From Gallionella sp. UBA6045 (lineage in GTDB: Bacteria; Pseudomonadota; Gammaproteobacteria; Burkholderiales; Gallionellaceae): a DNA stretch of 6,877 nucleotides. The notes under the pieces are model-generated. The model saw only the letters and a list, made by a program, of their open reading frames with translations, ran no database searches and was not told where the DNA came from. Positions 1 through 5,452 of this stretch are shown here, piece after piece. The position numbers were made by a program, and so were the translations under genes. The stretch covers positions 1 to 6,877 of the forward strand of contig DIYV01000108.1 in NCBI GenBank assembly GCA_002429165.1, read 5' to 3'. How positions within the stretch are numbered: position 1 is the stretch's first letter; every line of letters starts with the position of its first letter.

Positions 1-762
1 GGATTCATTTTGACCCACGCTTTCGAACGCGTGGATATTCCGTCCCAGCAACAGGTCGATGCCTACCTGCCGAAGTTCGAGCCGCGTCAGGTGCTCGATC
101 CGGCCGAACCGATCTCCATCGGTGCGATGGTGGGACCGGAAGCATTCATGGAAGTGAAATATCTGGCGCATGCCAAGCAGATGCAGGCGCTGGGGCTGAT
201 TCCAAAACTGGCCGCCGAATTCAAACAGCAGTTCGGGCGCGACAGCGGCGGCCTGGTGCGCACTTATCGAAGTGAAGATGCCGAAACGATGATCATCGCA
301 ATGGGCTCGGTGCTCGGCACGATCAAGGATGTGGTGGACGAGATGCGCGACGAAGGGCACAAAATCGGCGTGCTCGGCATTATCAGTTACCGCCCTTTCC
401 CGCAACGCGAAGTGCGCGCCGCATTGGTGAATTGCAAGCGTTTCCTCGTGCTGGAAAAGAGTCTCGCGGTAGGCATGGGCGGCATCGTCGCCACCGATGT
501 GCGCATGGCGGTGACCGGCACCGGCCTCAAAGGCTTCACCGCGATCGCCGGACTCGGCGGGCGGCCAATACCCAAAGCTTCACTGCACAAACTATTCGTC
601 GAAGTGGAGAAGGAATCGCTGCCGCCGGTCAGCTTCGTCGATCTGGACTGGGACGCAGTCAATAAACAACTGGAGCGCGAAAAACAGACACGCCGTTCCG
701 GCCCGATCGCCGAGAACATCCTGCACGACAAGGGTATCGTGTCTGCGGGAACATTTGGTTGA
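1..762 (+). CDS. porA: Pyruvate:ferredoxin oxidoreductase alpha subunit, 3' part (5' end outside window)
   Basis: The reading frame is open from the first base (Gly-Phe-Ile-Leu-Thr-His), so the gene starts before the window. About 253 residues and the TGA stop are visible; family members are usually near 400 residues, so roughly the first 150 are missing. The visible part includes the end of the pyrimidine-binding domain, marked by the GFILTH segment, and the following transketolase C-terminal-like domain, marked by GSVLGT (304-321), RPFP (391-402) and EKSLAVGMGG (454-483). PorA pairs with PorB in oxidative decarboxylation of pyruvate to acetyl-CoA and CO2, reducing ferredoxin, or the reverse carboxylation, in the cytoplasm. 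The adjacent porB, whose sequence looks pyruvate-type, supports pyruvate as substrate, but another 2-oxoacid cannot be excluded. A TTG at 10 is in frame but lies inside a conserved segment and is not a start. Confidence 0.9.
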   Translation, partial: GFILTHAFERVDIPSQQQVDAYLPKFEPRQVLDPAEPISIGAMVGPEAFMEVKYLAHAKQMQALGLIPKLAAEFKQQFGRDSGGLVRTYRSEDAETMIIAMGSVLGTIKDVVDEMRDEGHKIGVLGIISYRPFPQREVRAALVNCKRFLVLEKSLAVGMGGIVATDVRMAVTGTGLKGFTAIAGLGGRPIPKASLHKLFVEVEKESLPPVSFVDLDWDAVNKQLEREKQTRRSGPIAENILHDKGIVSAGTFG

Positions 763-774
763 GGAGATTGCATG
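761..774 (+). promoter_or_regulatory. Strong Shine-Dalgarno plus ATG with no convincing gene behind it
   Basis: GAGGAG (761-766) overlaps the porA stop and is followed after 5 bases by ATG (772-774). This looks like the start of a translationally coupled next gene. The frame continues to a TAA at 967-969 (65 codons), but after the first seven codons it runs through the palindromic repeat and encodes a Cys- and Arg-rich peptide that resembles no protein I know. My inference is a relic start separated from its original coding sequence when the repeat arrived, or a short leader that keeps ribosomes moving towards porB. Confidence 0.4.
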
Positions 775-796
775 AGCAAGAATGAGGACAACAGGT

Positions 797-935
797 GTAG
801 GAGCGGGCCCTGCGTGTGTTGTTGGGGCTTCAGCCCCTTACAACCACGGCGTACCCCTTGCGGGTGCTGCCCGCGACATATTGATGTATCGCGGGCCGCT
901 TCGTCATGCTCACGACGGGCACGCCCCGCTCCTAC
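797..935. repeat. Composite palindromic (REP/MITE-like) element between porA and porB
   Basis: The ends are an 11-bp perfect inverted repeat, GTAGGAGCGGG (797-807) against 925-935. The pairing continues inward as GCGTG (812-816) with CACGC (920-924), after a 4-base bulge. Inside are further hairpins: GTTGT plus GGGGC (818-828) with GCCCC plus ACAAC (833-844) around a TTCA loop; ACCC/GGGT (853-865); GCCCGCGA (869-876) with TCGCGGGC (889-896); and TCGT/ACGA (901-915). As RNA it would fold into a multibranched cloverleaf. There is no transposase, no T-run for termination, and no obvious target duplication. GTAGGAGCGGGC-type ends are, from memory, common in dispersed palindromic repeats of Proteobacteria. 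The element probably influences folding or stability of the por mRNA between the two subunit genes. Confidence 0.75.
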
Positions 936-988
936 GGTTTTCATCATGACGAGTGGTGATTCATCTTAACTATCAGGTGGAGAAAGCA

Positions 989-1999
989 ATGGGCTTCCAG
1001 CCAGTAAAGTTCTACCAGACCGGCACCTACACCGTCGGCAACCGGCTGCTCGCGGCTGATGAAAGCAGCGTGCAGGCGGGTGAGCATCGCGCCAACGCGA
1101 TCAACTCGGGCCATCGCGCCTGCCAGGGCTGCGGCGAGGCGCTCGGTGCGCGATATGCGATCGACGCGGCGATGGCCGAAAGCAAGGGGCAGTTGATCGC
1201 GGCGAATGCGACCGGCTGCCTCGAAGTTTTTTCTACGCCGTATCCGGAATCCTCCTGGCAGGTGCCGTGGATCCATTCGGTATTCGGCAACGCAGCAGCA
1301 GTCGCCACCGGCATTGCGGCGGCAATGAAAGTGAAAGGGCGACAAGACGTGCGCGTCGTTGCGCAGGGCGGCGACGGCGGCACAACCGACATCGGATTCG
1401 GCTGCCTGTCCGGCATGTTCGAGCGCAACGATGATGTGCTGTATATCTGTTACGACAACGAGGCTTACATGAACACCGGCGTGCAGCGTTCCAGCGCGAC
1501 GCCGCCCGCGGCCCGCACCGCGACCACGATGCCGGTCGGACCCGAGCCGGGCAATGTGTTCGGGCAAGGCAAGAACGTCCCGGAGATCGCGATGGCACAC
1601 GGCATTCCCTATGTCGCCACTGCGACAGTGGCCGATCTGCGCGACCTCGAATACAAAGTGCGCAAGGCGATGAACATGCACGGCGCGCGATACCTGCATT
1701 TGTTCGTCCCCTGCCCGCTGGGCTGGGGCACTGCTTCTCACGACACGATACGCATCGCGCGGCTGGCGAAGGAAACCGGCATGTTCCCGGTGTTCGAAGC
1801 TGAACATGGCGAAGTCACCGGCGTGCTGAAGATACGCCACAAGGTGCCGATCGAGGAATACCTGAAACCGCAAAAACGTTTCGCGCACCTGTTCGGCAAA
1901 CACGCGCATCCGGAAACGGTGGCGCGCTTGCAGGCGATTGCCGACCGCAATATCCGCAAGTACGGTTTGCTTGAAGCGGAGGAATTCGAGAATGTCTGA
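989..1999 (+). CDS. porB: Pyruvate:ferredoxin oxidoreductase beta subunit (TPP-binding)
   Basis: This 336-residue protein carries the thiamine diphosphate site and the proximal [4Fe-4S] cluster of PFOR. The TPP/Mg motif is visible as GDGG at residues 128-131 followed by the DNE and NTG signature (N157, N162-G164). Likely cluster ligands are C45 and C48 (CQGC), C77 (ATGC) and C242 (PCPLGW), a spacing like that of known PFOR beta domains. The segment TPYPESSW-VPWIHS (83-97) favours pyruvate over 2-oxoglutarate. I choose ATG 989 because AGGTGGAG (975-982) sits about six bases upstream and the protein then begins MGFQPVKF; a GTG at 953 is in frame but has no clear ribosome-binding site. The gene follows the palindromic repeat and overlaps the next gene by 8 bp, so coupled translation is likely. 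Confidence 0.93.
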   Translation: MGFQPVKFYQTGTYTVGNRLLAADESSVQAGEHRANAINSGHRACQGCGEALGARYAIDAAMAESKGQLIAANATGCLEVFSTPYPESSWQVPWIHSVFGNAAAVATGIAAAMKVKGRQDVRVVAQGGDGGTTDIGFGCLSGMFERNDDVLYICYDNEAYMNTGVQRSSATPPAARTATTMPVGPEPGNVFGQGKNVPEIAMAHGIPYVATATVADLRDLEYKVRKAMNMHGARYLHLFVPCPLGWGTASHDTIRIARLAKETGMFPVFEAEHGEVTGVLKIRHKVPIEEYLKPQKRFAHLFGKHAHPETVARLQAIADRNIRKYGLLEAEEFENV

Positions 2000-3626
2000 A
2001 CCATTTGCCATCACGCTTAAGCCCGGTACTTCACTGACCAATCTCACCGGCACGTGGCGCACCGAACGCCCGGTGTATCTCGACCGGCTGCCGCCGTGCA
2101 ACAATGCCTGTCCTGCCGGAGAGAATATCCAGGGTTGGCTATTCCATGCCGAATCCGGCGATTATGAGCAGGCGTGGCGCGTGCTGGTGCAGGACAATCC
2201 GCTGCCCGCGGTGATGGGGCGCGTGTGTTATCACCCTTGCGAAACATCATGCAACCGCGGCCAGCTGGATCAAGCGGTCGGCATCAATTCGGTGGAACGT
2301 TTTCTCGGCGACGAGGCGATCAAACGCGGCTGGAAGTTCGACGCGCCCGCATCTGCATCGGGCAAAAAAGTACTGGTGGTCGGCGCAGGGCCGTCGGGCC
2401 TGTCCGCCGCCTACCACCTCGCGCGCATGGGTCACAAGGTCGAGATACACGAAGCCGGTCCGCTGTCGGGCGGCATGATGCGCTTCGGTATTCCAAAGTA
2501 TCGTTTGCCGCGTGAAGTGCTGGATGCCGAGGTACAGCGCATCCTCGACCTGGGCGTCACACTCAAGTTCAACGCGAAAGTGGCGAACATCGAGCAAAGC
2601 ATGAAACAGGGCGGCTTCGACGCGTCCTTCCTCGCGGTCGGCGCGCACATCGGCAAGCGCACGATGATCCCGGCAGGCGATGCGGCACACATCGTCGATG
2701 CGGTGTCGGTACTGCGCTCGATGGAAGGCGAAGACAAGCCGATGCTGGGACGCAAGGTCGTGGTATATGGCGGCGGCAACACCGCGATCGACGTGGCGCG
2801 CACCGTCAAGCGCATGGGCGCCGAGCCGATCATCGTCTACCGCCGCACGCGCGACAGGGCGCCGGCGCACGACTTCGAAATCGAAGAAGCTCTGCAGGAA
2901 GGCGTGATGATCAAGTGGCTGTCGACGATCAAGCAGGCCGACATTGGCAAGGATGGAGGCGAGATCACCGTCGAGAAGATGCAGCTCGACGACAAGGGCT
3001 TTCCACAACCAACCGGCGAGTTTGAAAAACTGGAGGCCGACTCGGTCGTCCTTGCGCTGGGACAGGATGTCGATCTGTCGCTGCTAGAAGGCGTGAAGGG
3101 TCTGGAGATCAAGGACGGCACGGTACAGGTCGGCACCAATATGATGACCGGACATCCCGGAATCTTCGCGGGTGGCGACATGGTTCCATCCGAGCGCACC
3201 GTCACCGTTGCGGTGGGTCACGGAAAAAAGGCGGCGCGCCACATCGATGCATGGCTGCACGGTAGCGAAGACAAACCCTCGCCCAAACACGAGCTCGTCA
3301 CCTACGACAAACTCAACCCGTGGTACTACTCCGATGCCGACAAGACCGTGCGCCCGATGCTGGACATCATCCGCCGCCAGACCAGCTTCGACGAGGTGCA
3401 GGGCGGGCTGGACGAAACCAATGCGCTGTTCGAGGCGCGCCGCTGCCTGTCGTGCGGCAACTGCTTCGAGTGCGACAACTGCTACGGCGTGTGCCCCGAC
3501 AACGCGGTGATCAAGCTCGGCCCCGGCAGGCGCTTCAAGTTCAACTACGACTACTGCAAGGGCTGCGGCATCTGCGTTTCGGAGTGCCCGTGCGGTGCGA
3601 TCAAAATGGTGCCGGAAGATATTTAA
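1992..3626 (+). CDS. GltD-type NAD(P)H:acceptor flavoprotein with fused 2[4Fe-4S] ferredoxin domain, por-associated
   Basis: This 544-residue protein has three parts. An N-terminal cysteine-rich domain (C36, C40, C79, C83, C87) matches the Fe-S domain of glutamate synthase small subunits. A central flavin disulfide-reductase fold has an FAD motif GAGPSG (131-136), a nucleotide motif GGGN (260-263) and a second FAD contact GGD (394-396). The C-terminal domain has a row of cysteines at 485, 488, 491, 494, 497 and 501 and a second set at 522, 525, 528, 532 and 534, typical of two [4Fe-4S] clusters. The VYRR stretch (282-285) after the GGGN motif suggests NADPH rather than NADH. ATG 1992 is preceded by GGAGG (1978-1982) and overlaps the porB stop (ATGTCTGA). 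The context implies it links PorAB electrons to NAD(P)H, with its ferredoxin domain taking the role of PorD. It is related to GltD, NfnB and DsrL; a true GltD is unlikely because no gltB is present and the C-terminal ferredoxin is extra. Confidence 0.85.
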   Translation: MSEPFAITLKPGTSLTNLTGTWRTERPVYLDRLPPCNNACPAGENIQGWLFHAESGDYEQAWRVLVQDNPLPAVMGRVCYHPCETSCNRGQLDQAVGINSVERFLGDEAIKRGWKFDAPASASGKKVLVVGAGPSGLSAAYHLARMGHKVEIHEAGPLSGGMMRFGIPKYRLPREVLDAEVQRILDLGVTLKFNAKVANIEQSMKQGGFDASFLAVGAHIGKRTMIPAGDAAHIVDAVSVLRSMEGEDKPMLGRKVVVYGGGNTAIDVARTVKRMGAEPIIVYRRTRDRAPAHDFEIEEALQEGVMIKWLSTIKQADIGKDGGEITVEKMQLDDKGFPQPTGEFEKLEADSVVLALGQDVDLSLLEGVKGLEIKDGTVQVGTNMMTGHPGIFAGGDMVPSERTVTVAVGHGKKAARHIDAWLHGSEDKPSPKHELVTYDKLNPWYYSDADKTVRPMLDIIRRQTSFDEVQGGLDETNALFEARRCLSCGNCFECDNCYGVCPDNAVIKLGPGRRFKFNYDYCKGCGICVSECPCGAIKMVPEDI

Positions 3627-3629
3627 CGG

Positions 3630-4730
3630 TTATATGGCTGAAGGCGCTTTCACCCCGCTCGCCCGCCAGATCCGGCAGGCACCTTCGTCCGACACCATGC
3701 ATGGCCCCACAGGCGTGCGCGGCGTGCAGGCAGTACCAAACAGTTTGCATTCATTCGGGTAAATTTTCCCCAGCACTACACGCGCGCAATCGCAGCCCGG
3801 CGGCATTTCGCCGACGCGCTTGCGTCCTTCCGTTTCATATCCGGTGAATTGCCTGCGCGCATCGTGCGCGGCGAATTGCGCGTTGAGCGCGAAGCCCGAA
3901 ACCGGGATAATGCCGATGCCGCGCCAGTTCGCATCCACCACATCCAGCGCCTGTTTGAGTTGTTTCTGTGCCGTTGCATTACCGCCGGGGCGCACCACTT
4001 CTGGATAGCAGTTGTCGAGAAACTGTTTCCCTTCGAGCAACTGGCGCAGCACCGAATAGATCGCCGCGAGCAGAGACAGCGGCGTGAAGCCCGCGACCGC
4101 CGCAGGCATGTGGTGCTGCTCCACGACGAACGACCACTCTTCCGGCCCCATCACCGTGGCGACATGGCCGGGCGCGACCAGCGCATCGAAGCCCGGCGTT
4201 TCCGAATCCAGCAGCATCGCCACTGCAGGCCATGTCAGCCGGCACGACAGCAACAGGAACAAATTGTCCGGAATGCCCTCGAGCAGCATCGCCGCCACCG
4301 GCGCGGTGGTGGTTTCGAAACCAGCGACGAAGAACACCACTTGCCGTTCAGGATTTTCCCTGGCGATCCTCACAGCTTCCTGCGGACTCGATACCGGGCG
4401 TATGTCGGCGCCTGCGGCCTTGGCTTGTTCCAGCGAGCGCGGTTCCGATTTGGGAACATTCACCGGCACGCGCAGCATGTCGCCGAACGCAACCAGGATC
4501 ACGCCCGCATGCAACGCCAGCTGCATCGCGAGATACACGTCCTCCTCGGGACACACACATACCGGACAACCGGGGCCGGGGATCAGCTCGATGTTGGAAG
4601 GCAATGCCGCACGCAGCCCCGCCATCGTGATCGAGCGCTCGTGTCCGCCGCACACATTCATGATGCGCACGCCGCGCACCAGCGGCAGCGCCTTGATCTT
4701 GGTTAGCCAGTCTTGTGCGGTAAGGGGCAT
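3630..4730 (-). CDS. hypD: [NiFe] hydrogenase maturation protein HypD
   Basis: HypD is the Fe-S scaffold that, with HypC, carries the iron while CN and CO ligands are added before transfer to the hydrogenase large subunit. The product has 366 residues, close to the family's usual 370-380. Visible signatures are CGGHE (27-31), GPGCPVC (52-58), FETTT (138-142), CYPEVVRPGGN (241-251) and the C-terminal cysteine cluster C313, C315, C328, C335, C344 and C352, including CTP and GPCMVS, which holds the [4Fe-4S] cluster. The segment after CGGH is ERSI instead of the THAI of E. coli, and GCPVC is followed by VCPEED, so this is a divergent subtype. The start is bounded by an in-frame TAG at 4740-4742, making ATG 4728-4730 the first possible ATG, yet CACCCCC before it is no Shine-Dalgarno. 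M24 (ATG 4659-4661) is an alternative. The gene follows hypC after 82 bp; no hypE follows. Confidence 0.93.
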   Translation of the reverse strand: MPLTAQDWLTKIKALPLVRGVRIMNVCGGHERSITMAGLRAALPSNIELIPGPGCPVCVCPEEDVYLAMQLALHAGVILVAFGDMLRVPVNVPKSEPRSLEQAKAAGADIRPVSSPQEAVRIARENPERQVVFFVAGFETTTAPVAAMLLEGIPDNLFLLLSCRLTWPAVAMLLDSETPGFDALVAPGHVATVMGPEEWSFVVEQHHMPAAVAGFTPLSLLAAIYSVLRQLLEGKQFLDNCYPEVVRPGGNATAQKQLKQALDVVDANWRGIGIIPVSGFALNAQFAAHDARRQFTGYETEGRKRVGEMPPGCDCARVVLGKIYPNECKLFGTACTPRTPVGPCMVSDEGACRIWRASGVKAPSAI

Positions 4731-4734
4731 GGGG

Positions 4735-4748
4735 GTGATCTATATCAA
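4735..4748. promoter_or_regulatory. FNR/ANR-type operator candidate next to the hypD start
   Basis: GTGATCTATATCAA matches the FNR consensus TTGAT-N4-ATCAA at nine of ten defined bases (first T is G). It lies in the 82-bp hypC-hypD spacer, four bases upstream of the hypD ATG on the minus strand. FNR-type regulators respond to oxygen, which suits hydrogenase genes. The position is odd: a class II activator site would place the transcript start near 4700, inside the annotated hypD, so the site might repress, or the true HypD start may be M24. This is a sequence match only. Confidence 0.4.
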
Positions 4749-4784
4749 AAATGGAAGCAATTCACTCTGGCTTTTTGTGTTGTG

Positions 4785-4820
4785 TGCTGGGCTTCATTTC
4801 ATTCAGCCCAACCTACGCAA
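4785..4820. repeat. Short hairpin repeat (REP-like) at the hypC 3' end
   Basis: TGGGCT (4788-4793) and AGCCCA (4805-4810) form a perfect 6-bp stem around an 11-base loop made of repeated TTCAT. On the minus strand the unit reads TTGCGTAGGTTGGGCTG followed by the loop and AAGCCCAGCA. From memory, GTAGGTTGGGCT...AGCCCAAC hairpins are dispersed in many betaproteobacterial genomes; here one arm base has changed (C at 4787). The hypC stop TAG is part of this unit. No T-run follows in the hypC direction, so it is not a classical terminator. Confidence 0.55.
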
Positions 4821-5058
4821 GTTCCGAATCCAAATTTTCAGCCGCCACCAATTCATCCAGCAACTCCCAGGTGGAATGCGCTTCCTGCTCGGTCATCTTC
4901 TGGATCGCGTAGCCGACGTGCACGATGACATAGTCGTTCACCGCGATGGATTCATCCTGCAGCATGAACAGGCTCACCTCGCGCATCACGCCTTTGGCGG
5001 TGCAGCGCGCGTTGTAGCCGTCGATCGCAACGATTTGCATGGGGATGCCGAGGCACAT
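4813..5058 (-). CDS. hypC: [NiFe] hydrogenase maturation chaperone HypC
   Basis: HypC is a small chaperone that shuttles the iron centre between HypD and the hydrogenase large-subunit precursor. The 81-residue protein starts with the diagnostic MCLGIPMQI; C2, exposed after removal of Met1, is the essential iron ligand. Further family features are VREVSLFML-like strand residues (25-33) and the VHVGYAIQKM segment followed by an acidic helix near the C-terminus. The length is normal (75-95). The start is fixed by the CLGIP motif; only a weak AGG (5068-5066) lies upstream. The gene is first in a two-gene minus-strand unit, behind a good sigma-70-type promoter. The last codons and the TAG stop fall within a hairpin repeat, so the native C-terminus may have been altered there. 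It could in principle be a HybG-type paralogue; sequence alone does not decide. Confidence 0.95.
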   Translation of the reverse strand: MCLGIPMQIVAIDGYNARCTAKGVMREVSLFMLQDESIAVNDYVIVHVGYAIQKMTEQEAHSTWELLDELVAAENLDSELA

Positions 5059-5245
5059 AACGGTTTGCCTGTCGTAAGTATTTTCGCAGTATAGTCCTTG
5101 CTGATGAACCTGTTAATTTCATCGGACGATTAAATTGCATGTCGCTTGGACTTTAGGTTTATCATAATTGCCGATAGTGCTTGGCTTGGTATTGGCAACT
5201 GTTAATGTTTTAAAAGTTTGTACGCTCACCTCCAGGAGACGCGGC
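5059..5245. other. Divergent intergenic region between hypC and cydP
   Basis: This AT-richer 187-bp region separates hypCD (minus) from cydPA (plus). The hypC promoter lies in its left part. For cydP a weak candidate is TTGGTA (5186-5191), a 17-base spacer and TTTAAA (5209-5214), about 30 bases before the cydP ATG. I see no FNR-type palindrome, no riboswitch-like fold, and no additional credible gene. GTTAAT occurs at 5112 and 5201, but not in the spacing expected of an ArcA box. Confidence 0.5.
5088..5116 (-). promoter_or_regulatory. Sigma-70-type promoter for hypCD
   Basis: On the minus strand TTAACA (5116-5111, five of six to TTGACA) is followed by a 17-base spacer and TATACT (5093-5088, five of six to TATAAT). 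The predicted start near 5081 would leave a leader of about 23 bases before the hypC ATG. Spacing and box quality make this the best promoter in the window. Confidence 0.6.
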
Positions 5246-5452
5246 ATGGCAGGCAAAGCAAAACCCGTTCGGTTGTGGCAAGAGATAGTCTTGGCACTCG
5301 CATTGAAAGTCCTGGTGCTCACCATCATATGGGCAGCGTGGTTCTCAGCCCCTGAAGACATCAGCCTCGACGACCAAAAAGTAGCTTCCCAGATATTATC
5401 CCAGCAACCCCAGAAGGGGTTTGACCATGATACCGTCCCCGGAACTCGTTGA
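5246..5452 (+). CDS. cydP: Cytochrome bd oxidase putative small subunit CydP
   Basis: This is a 68-residue single-pass membrane protein. A basic N-terminus (Lys4, Lys6, Arg9) and WQE lead into one hydrophobic segment (about residues 12-33, rich in Leu, Val, Ile, Ala and Trp), followed by a polar tail with VASQIL. Size, the RLW-E start, one membrane helix and position directly before cydA match the CydP family found upstream of cydAB in Proteobacteria, thought to be an accessory subunit of cytochrome bd. ATG 5246 is chosen because AGGAG (5234-5238) lies seven bases upstream; an ATG at 5168 in the same frame has no ribosome-binding site and adds unlike residues. The 3' end overlaps cydA by 26 bp, implying coupled translation. 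Its biochemical role is less certain than that of CydA. Confidence 0.8.
   Translation: MAGKAKPVRLWQEIVLALALKVLVLTIIWAAWFSAPEDISLDDQKVASQILSQQPQKGFDHDTVPGTR

Noticed and set aside
818..844. Possible intrinsic terminator inside the por operon
   Set aside because: The stem is good, but no T-run follows and porB downstream would be cut off; it is better explained as part of the palindromic element.
797..935. CRISPR array or tRNA-like gene suggested by the stacked hairpins
   Set aside because: There are no regularly spaced direct repeats and no tRNA landmarks such as a T-loop GTTCRA or an acceptor stem; terminal inverted repeats explain the fold.
772..969. A 65-codon frame after a strong ribosome-binding site between porA and porB
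   Set aside because: Nearly all of it is the palindromic repeat in translation; Cys- and Arg-rich composition and no family resemblance. Kept only as an orphan start signal.
944..2104. A 386-codon minus-strand frame opposite porB
   Set aside because: PorB motifs on the plus strand are complete and conserved; the antisense product is Arg- and His-rich with no recognisable domain.
3639..3652. Near-palindrome TGAAGGCGCTTTCA near the end of hypD
   Set aside because: It is short, leaves no room for a loop without mismatches, lies in coding sequence and lacks a T-run; not credible as a terminator or operator.
3849..4706. A long plus-strand open frame of 285 codons opposite hypD
   Set aside because: It is the antisense of an unmistakable HypD; its Arg-, His- and Gln-rich translation is typical of a high-GC shadow frame.
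5112..5216. ArcA-like GTTAAT repeats before cydP
   Set aside because: The two copies are about 90 bp apart rather than the roughly 11-bp spacing of an ArcA box, and the AT-rich context makes chance matches likely.
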